Shown here piece after piece: positions 26,499 through 34,873 of a DNA stretch of 64,000 bases. Both the position numbers and the translations under genes were made by a program. The notes under the pieces were generated by a model. It was not told the origin of the DNA. It was given only the letters and a program-made list of their open reading frames with translations, and did not search any database. How positions within the stretch are numbered: position 1 is the first letter of the stretch; every line of letters starts with the position of its first letter. Source of the DNA: DASRHT01 sp035293765 (GTDB lineage Bacteria; Chloroflexota; Ktedonobacteria; Ktedonobacterales; Ktedonobacteraceae); the NCBI GenBank assembly GCA_035293765.1, contig DATGMF010000081.1, positions 1 to 64,000 on the forward strand, given 5' to 3'.

Positions 26499-27822
26499 AG
26501 GAAAACTCCAGGCCGCCTTGAATCTCAAACGTGGGCATTTCTCGCTCTTCGACGGCACATTTAGCGAGCAGCTTAAAGCCTATCAGCAGGCGCTCGAAAC
26601 CCTTTATCTGCGCTACCAATCGAGCGCGCAGATGGAAAACGTTCTGCCTCCTCACGACAGCTTTGGGCTTTCGGCGGGAGCGCGCCCCAGCATCGAGTTC
26701 GACCGCTGGCTTGCTATCCAGACGGCCAACGCCGCTGCCGTGTCTAGCTCCGCTCAGGCCGTCTGCAATGAAGGGCTAGCGAGTGCAAGCCAGAGAAGCT
26801 ATCGTGGTCCCGTCTTCCCTTTCGGGCGCGAATTTGCTAATCACGAGCAGGCGCGCCAGTGGGCCGAATGTATCGAGGGGATCACCACACTGGCCGTCGA
26901 TGGCAGCCAGTTGTTGCCGTGGCGTGACGCCTCCATTCCGGTCGCGCTTGTCCAGGTTGGCTTCTTCGTGAATCCGCACAGCCAGGGCCGCCCGTATACC
27001 AAAGATGTGCGGCTGGAAGTGCTGGCTCCCGATGAAATTATGGAGGAGTCCAGAAGCGAATCGAGCGATCCCGACAGCTATCCTTATTCGGACATGCAGG
27101 TAACATTAAAACGCTACCTGCTCGAAATCGAAACCCTCTGTAGCCAGATGGAGCAGCTCGCCAGGACGCGCCGCAGCGATGATCCGGTCCACAGCCCCGT
27201 CGTCTTCTTCGATGGCTCGCTCGTCGTATCCTTCGCCCTTACCATGCCCAGCCCGTACCGTGAACGTTACATCGCCTCGGCGGTCTCGCTATTGAAGACC
27301 TCGGAGCAGCTACGCGTGCCCCTCGTCGGCTATATCGATACCAGCTACGCGCGTGATATCATCACCATGTTGCGCCGCCTGGATGCCACGCAGAGTCAGC
27401 CCGTGTTGCGCGAGACTAAAAGAATTCACGATGCGCTGCTCTGGCAGGGGCGGTTGCACTGGGGTGACCGCACACCTGCGATGATCTGTGCACGCGGCGA
27501 TATTCTTGAGGGCTATGGCTCATATCGCGACAGTATCGCCTTCTGCTACCTGCAAACAACCGCAACGCGTCCGCCCACGCGCCTGGAATTTCCGCGCTGG
27601 ATGCTCGACGACGGCGTGCTGGAGCCGGTCATCGATGTGATCCGCGCCGAGGTCATTGCGGGCAACGGTTACCCCTACGCCATCGAAACCGCCGATGCCG
27701 TCTCCGTCATTACTATGCAGGACCGCGACGAGTTCTACAGCCAGTTCAAAGCCTTTATGGAGAAGCAGGGAGTCAAATTCACCTTCTCCACCAAATCCAT
27801 GAGCAAAAGCAGAAGAAGGTGA
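26488..27822 (+). CDS. NurA-domain nuclease
   Basis: A 444-residue protein with the NurA fold of 5'-3' DNA end nucleases. Acidic active-site motifs are visible in AVDGSQLLPW (near 138) and VFFDGSLVVSFAL (near 241), and further conserved elements in GYIDTSYARDI and the late YPYAIETADAVSV. In archaea NurA works with the HerA helicase beside Mre11-Rad50. Here it directly overlaps an SbcC/Rad50-like gene, which points to a common double-strand-break repair or anti-invader complex. No HerA gene is next to it. Confidence 0.85.
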   Translation: MLHKGKLQAALNLKRGHFSLFDGTFSEQLKAYQQALETLYLRYQSSAQMENVLPPHDSFGLSAGARPSIEFDRWLAIQTANAAAVSSSAQAVCNEGLASASQRSYRGPVFPFGREFANHEQARQWAECIEGITTLAVDGSQLLPWRDASIPVALVQVGFFVNPHSQGRPYTKDVRLEVLAPDEIMEESRSESSDPDSYPYSDMQVTLKRYLLEIETLCSQMEQLARTRRSDDPVHSPVVFFDGSLVVSFALTMPSPYRERYIASAVSLLKTSEQLRVPLVGYIDTSYARDIITMLRRLDATQSQPVLRETKRIHDALLWQGRLHWGDRTPAMICARGDILEGYGSYRDSIAFCYLQTTATRPPTRLEFPRWMLDDGVLEPVIDVIRAEVIAGNGYPYAIETADAVSVITMQDRDEFYSQFKAFMEKQGVKFTFSTKSMSKSRRR

Positions 27823-27936
27823 TATTTGATGCAGGAAGCACCTGTCCCCTTGAATGTGTTATACTTGGTATAATTCTTAGTCGTGGTAGTGTTTCTTTAA
27901 CCGTTTTTACGGGAGGTTCACAAAGAAGTTTTTACT

Positions 27937-28596
27937 ATGTCTCGTTCAATGACACAAACCTTAACCTGTCCTTGTGGGGAAGTGTTTACCAGCCAGGTTT
28001 ATGATTATGTAAATGTAGCGCAGGAACCGCAGTTGCGCTATATTGTGCTGGCCGGATTAATCAACGTCTCGACCTGTCCAACCTGCGGCAGGAGGGCAGC
28101 CCTGGCGCGTCCTTTCATCTATTCCGATTCTGCGCATAAGCTTTTGGTCTACGTGCATCCGCGCTCGGATGCTCCGCAGGAGGCGCGCATGCTGATCCTG
28201 GAGAGACTGCGCTCCGTTTACACCGATGTCATAGCGACTCAGGAACAGCAGAACGATGAGGAGCATAAGCGTAGCAAGGGTGGAAGAAGCGTCACGCTCA
28301 CGCCATCGCAGGCGAAAGAAATGCCGCCGCTACAGGTTGTCTTCGGACTCGACCAGCTAACCGAGCTAGTTAATGCCGTTCTCAGTCCTGATGAGCGTTT
28401 GGGCAGGCTTGCCATGAGCACCCAGAGCAGCAACGAAGCCGAGCGAGGGCAGTTTCTTGATATTGCGCGCAAGCTCTCCTCCGAAATGGACTGCAATTAC
28501 GAGGTCGAGGACCTGCCTGACGAGTATACCGTCTGGATCTATGGTTCGCGTCGCAACATCGGCGCGCTCATGCGAGAACTGGCGCCACGAGGATAA
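27937..28596 (+). CDS. CpXC-domain protein
   Basis: A 219-residue protein whose N-terminal part matches the CpXC domain: a first CPCG pair (LTCPCGEVF), a second CPTC pair (STCPTCGRRA), and YIYSDSAHKLLVYVHP-like ending. It probably binds one zinc. The C-terminal part (about 100-219) is acidic and helical and ends in a ferredoxin-like strand pattern; its role is unknown. GGGAGG is found some 20 bases before the ATG, farther than normal. It lies 114 bases after the nurA-like gene and four bases before moaB/mogA, so it may be the first gene of a second operon. Confidence 0.75.
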   Translation: MSRSMTQTLTCPCGEVFTSQVYDYVNVAQEPQLRYIVLAGLINVSTCPTCGRRAALARPFIYSDSAHKLLVYVHPRSDAPQEARMLILERLRSVYTDVIATQEQQNDEEHKRSKGGRSVTLTPSQAKEMPPLQVVFGLDQLTELVNAVLSPDERLGRLAMSTQSSNEAERGQFLDIARKLSSEMDCNYEVEDLPDEYTVWIYGSRRNIGALMRELAPRG

Positions 28597-28600
28597 TAAA

Positions 28601-29086
28601 ATGATTACAATAGGAGTTCTCACGGTCAGCGATGGAGCGTCGAAGGGAGAGCGGCAGGACGTAAGCGGTGAGAATATCCGTACCCTGGTAACGCAGCTTC
28701 CAGAAGCGGTTGTCAGCGCGGGAGCCATTATTCCTGACGAGGCTGAGCAAATTGCGGCCACGTTGCGCGCGTGGAGCGATGAGAAGCGGCTCAACCTTGT
28801 GCTAACAACGGGAGGTACCGGGCTGGCACCTCGTGATGTCACGCCGGAAGCTACGAAACTGGTAATCGAACGTGAAGCGCCAGGCATCGCGGAAGCTTTG
28901 CGTGCCATCAGCCTCCAATATACGCGCAACGCCATGCTTTCACGCGGCATCGCCGGTGTGCGCGGGCGTACCCTCATTATCAATCTTCCCGGCAGCCCTA
29001 AAGCAGTCAAAGAGTGTCTTGAATATATTTTGCCCGTGTTGCCGCACGCCATCAATCTGCTGACAGAAGGACCAAAGGAGCACTAA
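28601..29086 (+). CDS. MoaB/MogA-type molybdopterin biosynthesis protein
   Basis: A 161-residue molybdopterin-binding protein that adenylylates molybdopterin in molybdenum cofactor synthesis. The family core VLTTGGTGLAPRDVTPEAT and the later LIINLPGSPKAVKECL are intact, and the N-terminus (ITIGVLTVSDGASKG) is typical. ATG at 28601 was chosen on the fold start; a longer frame reads into the CpXC gene. It stands apart from other Mo-cofactor genes and is followed after one base by a WD40 gene. Confidence 0.92.
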   Translation: MITIGVLTVSDGASKGERQDVSGENIRTLVTQLPEAVVSAGAIIPDEAEQIAATLRAWSDEKRLNLVLTTGGTGLAPRDVTPEATKLVIEREAPGIAEALRAISLQYTRNAMLSRGIAGVRGRTLIINLPGSPKAVKECLEYILPVLPHAINLLTEGPKEH

Positions 29087-29087
29087 C

Positions 29088-29960
29088 ATGCTCGCCACTT
29101 ACGCGGGCCATACCGATCACGTTTTCGCCCTCGCCTGGTCACCATCAGGCCGCTTCATCGCTTCCGGCGGACGAGACGGAACGGTGCAGATCTGGCATCC
29201 TCAGACCGGTCAGTGCCTCCGAACCTTTCAGGGAGAGCATCGCTACCTGCTCTCCCTGGCCTGGTCACCCGATGCGCGCTATATCGCTTCCGGCTGTACT
29301 GCCGGCATCATCCATGTGTGGGAGGTTGGTACGGGCCGCATCATCACAACTTATCGCGGTCATGTACGCTTCGTGCGCTGCATCGCCTGGACCTCTGGTG
29401 GTCGCTATATCGCTTCTGGCGGCGATTATGGCGATAGTACCGTACAAATCTGGGAGCCGTTCAGTGGTCAACTCATTTACACCTATAGAGTACAATACAG
29501 GATTTTCTCTGTCGCCTGGTCGCCGGACAATACAGCGATTGCCTCTGCCGACTTTAACGGGACGGTCCAGCTCTGGAACGCCTTCAGTGGCGATCCCATC
29601 CTCGTCTATCGCGAGCATACCGGTCCTATATATGCAGTATCCTGGTCGCCGGATGGGAGAGCCGTCGTCTCCGGTGGTCAGGACGCAACGGGTCGGCTCT
29701 GGTCGTCTGCAAGCGGAAAAACGCTCCAGACCTACCGCGGCCACACCCAACCCATCAAAACACTCTCCTGGTCGCCTGATAGCGCCTATGTTGCCTCAGG
29801 GAGCGATGATAGCACCGTCCAGGTCTGGTCAGCCCTCACAGGAGAGCTAACGGCCCGCTATACCGGCCACAAAACCTGGGTGCGTGCCCTCGCCTGGTCG
29901 CCGCATAACAACTGGATCGCCTCCGCTGCCAATAAAGAGGTGCATTTATGGCAACCGTAG
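29088..29960 (+). CDS. Seven-bladed WD40 repeat protein
   Basis: A 290-residue protein made only of seven WD40 repeats, each with the pattern GH...AWSPdG.yIASG..DgtVqiW. A complete seven-blade propeller without signal peptide or enzyme domain suggests a cytoplasmic scaffold. Repeats are much alike (AWSP is found in most), a sign of recent internal duplication. The gene begins one base after the MoaB/MogA stop codon, so the two are co-translated. Function is unknown. Confidence 0.88.
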   Translation: MLATYAGHTDHVFALAWSPSGRFIASGGRDGTVQIWHPQTGQCLRTFQGEHRYLLSLAWSPDARYIASGCTAGIIHVWEVGTGRIITTYRGHVRFVRCIAWTSGGRYIASGGDYGDSTVQIWEPFSGQLIYTYRVQYRIFSVAWSPDNTAIASADFNGTVQLWNAFSGDPILVYREHTGPIYAVSWSPDGRAVVSGGQDATGRLWSSASGKTLQTYRGHTQPIKTLSWSPDSAYVASGSDDSTVQVWSALTGELTARYTGHKTWVRALAWSPHNNWIASAANKEVHLWQP

Positions 29961-29993
29961 GGATCTGGTAGACTATGATAATCCACACGGGAC

Positions 29994-30036
29994 GTAGGGG
30001 CGAGGCAAACAGGGCGGGGGCAAGCCCCGCCCCTAC
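29994..30036. repeat. REP-like palindrome at the TSUP stop codon
   Basis: GTAGGGGC (29994-30001) and GCCCCTAC (30029-30036) frame an inner GGGCGGGG / CCCCGCCC palindrome. Read on the reverse strand, the first TAG of the element is the stop codon of the TSUP permease gene (30035-30033). It sits between two convergent genes and may terminate both. Confidence 0.75.
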
Positions 30037-30806
30037 GGTGATTGAAGAAAGAAATAGATGGTCAGGATGACGCCGACGCAAATCACGAAAATGCGTACAT
30101 AGCGCGGGTCGATTTTGCGCGCCAGCGACGCGCCGCCGTAGCCGCCAATGATCGCCCCCACCGCCATCAAAAGAGCTTGCGGCCAGCTTACCACTCTGCC
30201 AATAATAAACGTAATCACAGCCAGCAAACTAACGCACGAGGACAGCAGCGTCTTGAGTGCATTCATCTCATGAATGTTTTCCATTCCCATCAATCCCAGA
30301 GCCATCAGGATCAAAATACTCTGCCCGCCGCTGAAGTAACCACCATAAATCGCAATAACCAGTTGCAGGATGCTCGTGCCAATCAACGAAACTACCGATT
30401 GCTGCTTTTTGTCAGCAGTGCGACTGTGCAGGGCAGCCGTGATGCGATTGCTAAAAATAAACAGCAGCGTAGCGGCCAGAAGCAAAAAAGGCACGAGGCG
30501 AGCGAAGACTTCTTGCTTCGTATGCAAAAGCAGGTTTGCGCCCAATATGCCACCGACCAGGCTTGCAGCGATCAGCACGATAGTCTGTCCGCGGCGCACT
30601 TTCGCCAGTTCGCGGCGATAGGCGCCGACGCTGGCAATGCCACCCGGCAGCAATGCCACCGCAGTGGTTGCCTGAGAAAAAATAAGGGGAATGCCGGTGA
30701 AAATGAGCGCCGGGAAAGTAAAAAACGTTCCTCCTCCCGCGACTGCGTTCATCGCGCCTCCACACACAGCCGCAGCGAAGAGCAACAGTATTTGCAGGAA
30801 TGTCAC
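30033..30806 (-). CDS. TSUP-family (TauE/SafE) membrane permease
   Basis: A 257-residue membrane protein with about eight segments in two similar halves, each starting with a glycine-rich motif (GGAMNAVAGGGTFFTFPALI and GGYFSGGQSILILMALGL), the hallmark of sulfite/sulfonate exporter TSUP proteins. The substrate could be a sulfur oxyanion or organic acid. It is transcribed alone. The stop codon is formed by the edge of a palindromic repeat, and another repeat lies upstream of the start (30854-30907). Confidence 0.88.
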   Translation of the reverse strand: MTFLQILLLFAAAVCGGAMNAVAGGGTFFTFPALIFTGIPLIFSQATTAVALLPGGIASVGAYRRELAKVRRGQTIVLIAASLVGGILGANLLLHTKQEVFARLVPFLLLAATLLFIFSNRITAALHSRTADKKQQSVVSLIGTSILQLVIAIYGGYFSGGQSILILMALGLMGMENIHEMNALKTLLSSCVSLLAVITFIIGRVVSWPQALLMAVGAIIGGYGGASLARKIDPRYVRIFVICVGVILTIYFFLQSP

Positions 30807-30853
30807 GACAAATCCTTCCTGGAAAGCGACGTATCTTGAAACCTTCGCGCTCT

Positions 30854-30907
30854 GTAGGGGCCTGCCTTGCCGCCCGCCGTAGGGGCCGGGCTTGCCCCTG
30901 CCCTGCT
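30854..30907. repeat. Two REP-like GTAGGGGC elements
   Basis: GTAGGGGC occurs at 30854 and again at about 30879, each followed by a GC-rich partly palindromic stretch (GGGC...GCCC). They lie between the TSUP gene start and the DinB-like gene. Confidence 0.6.
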
Positions 30908-30990
30908 AGACGCAGTAGCTCCCCGATTGATCGTGGGAGCGTTGGCGGGCGGAATTGCAAGATATCCCTTGCGGTTGCCCTGTAGCTCGT

Positions 30991-31521
30991 TTAGATAGGC
31001 CAGCCCTGTTTCTGCTGTGCGCCAAGCAACAGGGTAATCTCTCCCAGATGAGTAAACAGATGCGAAATACAGACCTGCCCGATAGCTCTGATCGCTGGCA
31101 TGTTGCCCAGCGGCTTCACCATTACCGTCCGCTCTGAGAGTTCCACGCCTCCATCCTTAACATTGGCCAGATATTGCTCAAACTCGCGCCATACCTCTTC
31201 AGCGTACTGCATAAAGAGGGCCGGATCGTGGATGCGTAACGACTGAGCATCGCCGGTGGTCATCCCCGTCCCCTGAACGCGTGGTGGCAGGTTCAAGCGT
31301 TCGTGCCAGTTGCCCTCATTCCAGAGCGGCGGACGTCCCTGTAAAATATAGCGCAGAATGTTATCCTCGGTACGCACGCAATGCAGGAGGTTGAAGGCGA
31401 TGTGGTTGCCTGTTCCTGGTATCGTGTAATGCCATTCGTCCAGCGTAAGATCCTTCACGCTGGTACGCAAAGCCTCGTGCAAACGGATCTGTTCCGCGGC
31501 TAAAAACTCGATGATGTTCAT
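30991..31521 (-). CDS. DinB-like (DinB_2) four-helix protein
   Basis: A 176-residue protein of the DinB/YfiT metal-binding four-helix superfamily. Likely metal-ligand His residues are seen in GNHIAFNLLHC and SHLFTHLGEI. Family members include thiol transferases that use bacillithiol or mycothiol, but the substrate here is unknown. It is expressed on its own; the start ATG at 31521 follows AGGAGG. Confidence 0.8.
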   Translation of the reverse strand: MNIIEFLAAEQIRLHEALRTSVKDLTLDEWHYTIPGTGNHIAFNLLHCVRTEDNILRYILQGRPPLWNEGNWHERLNLPPRVQGTGMTTGDAQSLRIHDPALFMQYAEEVWREFEQYLANVKDGGVELSERTVMVKPLGNMPAIRAIGQVCISHLFTHLGEITLLLGAQQKQGWPI

Positions 31522-31620
31522 AAAAGCCTCCTATACTACGGTGGGGTGTCGGGCTACGTGACATAACGATAGCACAGCAACGGTATGGAGGGCAAGCGTT
31601 ATTTTACTCCCAAATCGAAC

Positions 31621-31676
31621 GAGCAAGCAGAAAAGACCGAAAGGTTTCAGAGCCTTTCGGTCTTTTCTGCTTGCTC
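31621..31676 (-). terminator. Perfect 24-bp inverted repeat
   Basis: Arms at 31621-31644 and 31653-31676 are exact reverse complements (core AAAAGACCGAAAGG / CCTTTCGGTCTTTT) around an 8-base loop. It lies just downstream of the exported-protein gene ending at 31698 and is the likely terminator of that gene, with a very stable stem. Confidence 0.65.
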
Positions 31677-31697
31677 AGATATGTTAATGCACCCCGA

Positions 31698-32162
31698 CTA
31701 CGGAGTCCCTGAAACCAGGATATTCCCCGTTTGGGCATCAAAAACTACTGTGGCTGTATCTGATGGAGGAATTGGTTTGGTGCCAGGCGGTCTCGAAATC
31801 ATACCGAGCAGAAACGGCCCACTAAGCTGAACATAGCATACAAGCGCATTATCTGGTAGCCCCACAGACTCACCTTTCATACGCTGGCTGGCTTCTTTGC
31901 TGGTGATGAAATCAATAGAAAGGATTTTAGCCGTATGGCCCGGCGCCAGACTCATTTGAGGCGGCGTAGGATGGGCCTGGAAATAGGCCCGAACATCTGC
32001 TGCTGTAAAGCGAGCGTTGCCATTGGCAAGAGTTGGCCTGATAGCAATTATCCCTGGTGCAGAAGCGGAACCTGCCTCTACATTGCGGAAGACCCCAATG
32101 ACTCCCACAACGCATATAATGCATGCAATAACTAAACTTGCGATGAGTACCTTGCTACGCAT
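31698..32162 (-). CDS. Exported or membrane-anchored protein of unknown function
   Basis: A 154-residue protein. Residues 5-25 form a hydrophobic signal anchor (VLIASLVIACIICVVGVIG); the rest is extracellular. The body has a short alpha segment (FTAADVRAYFQAHPTP) and a late beta pattern ending in TATVVFDAQTGNILVSG. No family was recognised. It is AT-richer than most genes here and lies next to another exported protein gene on the same strand, 46 bases away. Confidence 0.65.
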   Translation of the reverse strand: MRSKVLIASLVIACIICVVGVIGVFRNVEAGSASAPGIIAIRPTLANGNARFTAADVRAYFQAHPTPPQMSLAPGHTAKILSIDFITSKEASQRMKGESVGLPDNALVCYVQLSGPFLLGMISRPPGTKPIPPSDTATVVFDAQTGNILVSGTP

Positions 32163-32208
32163 AAACTTTACCTCTTTCCTTATAGCTGAGCAGAAAAAAA
32201 TAATTCTG

Positions 32209-32952
32209 TCAGCATCCAGCTCCTATTATACAAACGCTCCAATCTCCGCCTGTACTACTTTGTGATGGACGTGCGAACCAATAACCGTTAGCAGGGGAAT
32301 TAAGAGATATAACAGGTGCATCAGTTGTCTGGTAGTGCCATCCTCCAACCCCATCAAGCCACCTGTTATTAGTAATTCCAACTGGAGGTACAGAAGCCCC
32401 TTGAGACCCACATAATTCCATGCCTATCCAAATTCCATCAGGATTGACGAAAGAATTGGTGGAAACCCCTGAAAAATTAGTGATGGGCGCGCTTATGGAA
32501 ATGTTATAAGTGTTAGAGCCGGATAGTGTAATCCGTGTTAGCGCATTGGCACCGTAATCTCCAGAAACCAGGGGGCCACTAAAGTGGTTATGGAAACCTC
32601 CTCCAGGGCGATTATCTGCCCAAAAAAGTGTTGGAGTATTATTATTCAGGTTAATCTGAGCTGTAATTCCCGCCTCAACCCAATAAGTAGAAGTTGAGTC
32701 TAGTAACCACATTTCGGTGTTCACACCACAACCTCCTCCAGTAATCCCTCTCGTTCCTATACGTGTATCCGCACCGTTTACTAACCCACTCCATCCTACA
32801 ACAGCATAGCAATGATTATTTTGTAGATCACCGCATGAATAAAGAGGCGCCGCCATCGCTTTTGGCGGGGCAATCCCTTGAATGAAAATTGCTAAAAGTA
32901 AAATAGCAATGACTGTAAGATAAGTTACTGAGCGTTTATACGTAAACAACAT
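32209..32952 (-). CDS. Secreted Cys-containing protein of unknown function
   Basis: A 247-residue protein with a clear signal peptide (YLTVIAILLLAIFIQGIA, then AMAAP cleavage). The mature part begins YSCGDLQNNHCYAVVGWSG and is rich in Asn, Gly, Thr and aromatic residues, with several Cys that could form disulfides. The pattern suggests a beta-rich carbohydrate-binding or cell-surface protein, but no domain is recognised. ATG at 32952 was chosen because AAGGAG precedes it by 11 bases; GTG at 32964 overlaps that site. The DNA is clearly AT-rich against its surroundings, so transfer is possible. Confidence 0.65.
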   Translation of the reverse strand: MLFTYKRSVTYLTVIAILLLAIFIQGIAPPKAMAAPLYSCGDLQNNHCYAVVGWSGLVNGADTRIGTRGITGGGCGVNTEMWLLDSTSTYWVEAGITAQINLNNNTPTLFWADNRPGGGFHNHFSGPLVSGDYGANALTRITLSGSNTYNISISAPITNFSGVSTNSFVNPDGIWIGMELCGSQGASVPPVGITNNRWLDGVGGWHYQTTDAPVISLNSPANGYWFARPSQSSTGGDWSVCIIGAGC

Positions 32953-33285
32953 ACAAAGCGGCACTCCTTCTAGAAAAGTTTTTACTACTTAATAGATGCT
33001 ACTAAGTATTTTATATGATATTTTTTTTACCTAAAAGTCAACATTTTAGGTAAATCTGTCATAAAAGTGTAGTAAATGGAAATAATACGATAGGGATGAG
33101 GAGATGCCAGGTATTAAATATGACTGATGGGGTTGCTCATAGCTGAACAATCCTTAAAAATAGCTCAAAGGTGTCTCACTTCTGGCTCTTCCATCCGTGT
33201 ATGCAGTAGGAGTAAAAGGAAGCAATCGCTTTATGCTGTAGGTTTCTCAGTGCAATGCTTGCAGGCTGACAAGGAAAGTGCATCC
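32953..33285. other. AT-rich intergenic region
   Basis: About 330 bases between divergent genes, with long A/T runs around 32990-33060. It must hold both promoters. An in-frame extension of the next gene upstream of 33286 has no ribosome site and is not believed coding. No other structure is seen. Confidence 0.4.
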
Positions 33286-33585
33286 ATGAAAGAACCTGTT
33301 GTGTTACAACCTCAACATATCTATATACCGGCAGTCGCAATAGCTCGCGCCACCTTCAAGCACTCCTGGAACAAACTGCCAGTTGCGACTGTAGCTGCCC
33401 CTGATCATGTTTGCGGTGAGGCGCGACGTATCGGTTATACCGGCAAGCAAGAAGGCGATCTCGCGCTTTACCGCCTCAAAGTCAAGGTCGGCAAAGGTCT
33501 ACCCACCATGACCCTCCCCTCCCTGTATATCATAGAAAACGGGTTGTTCGTAGATTACGAGCAATGGCAGCAGGAGAGAGAATAA
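33286..33585 (+). CDS. Small hypothetical protein
   Basis: A 99-residue soluble protein beginning MKEPVVLQPQHIYIPAV. ATG at 33286 has AAGGAAA about ten bases upstream. The middle (PVATVAAPDHVCGEARRIGY) and end (IIENGLFVDYEQW) suggest a small alpha-beta fold. No family is recognised. It is closed by a strong terminator and stands upstream of the phosphate operon without clear connection to it. Confidence 0.55.
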   Translation: MKEPVVLQPQHIYIPAVAIARATFKHSWNKLPVATVAAPDHVCGEARRIGYTGKQEGDLALYRLKVKVGKGLPTMTLPSLYIIENGLFVDYEQWQQERE

Positions 33586-33621
33586 GCCCATCCATCTATT
33601 CCCTAATGGATGGGCTTTTTT
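33585..33621 (+). terminator. Intrinsic terminator
   Basis: AGCCCATCCAT (33585-33595) pairs perfectly with ATGGATGGGCT (33606-33616), and six T follow. It includes the last base of the preceding stop codon. Confidence 0.85.
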
Positions 33622-33680
33622 GCGTCTTTTTGGCCATCTTCAGCGTACTGAGCTCCTATTGACCTATCCTTTAGGAAAGT

Positions 33681-33706
33681 TTAACCGGCCCTTAACGTGG
33701 CTTAAC
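33681..33706 (+). promoter_or_regulatory. Pho-box-like TTAAC direct repeats before pstS
   Basis: TTAAC occurs at 33681, 33692 and 33702, i.e. at 11- and 10-base steps on one DNA face, about 145 bases before pstS. PhoP/PhoB-type regulators bind such tandem repeats (TTAACA-like in Bacillus). A PhoB-like gene ends this operon, so this is its probable binding site. Confidence 0.65.
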
Positions 33707-33850
33707 ATAGCTATAAAGCATAGTTAATTATGTGGTGCTACTGTATGGTTGAGGCAAGAATGCGGGTGGGATTTCCGCTAACGGGGATTACCAGTGCATT
33801 TAAATAGTATTAGATAGTAACGGAATCTCATCGGTGAGTTAGGAGAAGCT

Positions 33851-34753
33851 ATGCTGAAGCAGTGGCGAATTGTATGTATCTCGTTTGTACTGATGGCGCT
33901 CAGTATTTTTATTGCGGCCTGTGGCAGCGATACCGGAGGCAGCTCCACCCCCACGCCGGCAAATTCGGCTTGCGCCACCGGCAGTATTACCGCTGCCGGT
34001 TCAACTGCGCTGGCGCCCCTGGCGCAGGCGGTGGCGAAAGATTATCAGAGTAAGTGCCAGGGCGCTAACATCACCGTCAATCTCGGCGGCAGTGGCTCCG
34101 GCCTGTCGCAGGTTGAGGCCGGTAACATCCAGATTGGGGACTCAGACATTTTTAAGAAGACAGGTCAGGATGATCTGGTCGATCATCAGGTTGCCGTTGT
34201 TGTTTTTGACCTTATCATCAATTCCAAAGTCACAGGCGTCACCAATCTAACGACTGACCAGATCAAAGGCATCTATAGCGGAAAAACCACCAACTGGAAA
34301 GATCTTGGCGGACCAGATCTCAAAATCGTCGTCGTCAGCCGCCCGGCCAGCTCGGGGACGCGCGCGACCTTCCAGCAGTATATTCTGGGTGGCCCTGAAA
34401 CTATTGCCGGCCCATCCAATCTGACCAGCGATAGCACGAGCACCGTCGTTACTAACGTGCAGCAGACCGACGGTGCGATTGGCTATGCCGCTTCTGGCGC
34501 GGCTAAAGCATCCGGCTTAACAGTGCTTTCGATTGATGGCAACGCGCCTACCGTCGACATGGTGAAGAACAATGCGTATAAGTTCTGGAATATCGAGCAC
34601 ATGTATACCAAAGGCGAGGCCACCGGCCTGGCAAAGTCCTTCATTGATTTCATGGCAACGAGCGAGGCGAAGCAGGAAGCCACTAAACTCGATTTCATTG
34701 CCATTGCCGATATGACCCAGGACGCCATCCAGGCTCATCAGCCGAAAAGCTAA
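33851..34753 (+). CDS. pstS: Phosphate ABC transporter substrate-binding lipoprotein
   Basis: A 300-residue lipoprotein that captures phosphate outside the cell. The signal peptide ends in lipobox FIAAC (Cys24), followed by a Ser/Thr/Pro linker. The phosphate site is typical: ITAAGSTALAPLAQAV near the start of the mature protein, GGSGSGLSQVEAG, and RPASSGTRATFQQYI (GSGT-like loop). It is the first gene of the pst operon, with AGGAGA before the ATG and Pho-box-like repeats upstream. Confidence 0.95.
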   Translation: MLKQWRIVCISFVLMALSIFIAACGSDTGGSSTPTPANSACATGSITAAGSTALAPLAQAVAKDYQSKCQGANITVNLGGSGSGLSQVEAGNIQIGDSDIFKKTGQDDLVDHQVAVVVFDLIINSKVTGVTNLTTDQIKGIYSGKTTNWKDLGGPDLKIVVVSRPASSGTRATFQQYILGGPETIAGPSNLTSDSTSTVVTNVQQTDGAIGYAASGAAKASGLTVLSIDGNAPTVDMVKNNAYKFWNIEHMYTKGEATGLAKSFIDFMATSEAKQEATKLDFIAIADMTQDAIQAHQPKS

Positions 34754-34759
34754 CAGAAT

Positions 34760-34831
34760 AAGGGGTAAGGCTTGCTCCCCCTTGCCCTTTAGCGATAGCG
34801 TAGGGGCGGACGCGGACCCAGCCTCTACGCT
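34760..34831 (+). terminator. Attenuator-like hairpin and REP-like element between pstS and pstC
   Basis: A hairpin of the form AAGGGGTAAGG / CCCTTGCCCTT (about 34760-34789) is followed by a GCGTAGGGGCG ... CCTCTACGC palindrome (34798-34830). Such structures between pstS and pstC usually stop most transcripts so that the binding protein is made in excess over the membrane parts. Confidence 0.55.
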
Positions 34832-34873
34832 ATTTCCTGGGTATTCCTGCTCTATCTTTTAGGAGAGTGTATC

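Noticed and set aside
30042..30839. 265-codon forward frame opposite the TSUP gene
   Set aside because: Antisense shadow of a clear membrane permease; composition (Gln, Arg, Asn rich) is that of a reverse reading.
33127..33285. N-terminal extension of the small protein at 33286
   Set aside because: Contains no ribosome site and reads like non-coding sequence; the ATG at 33286 has a proper AAGGAAA.
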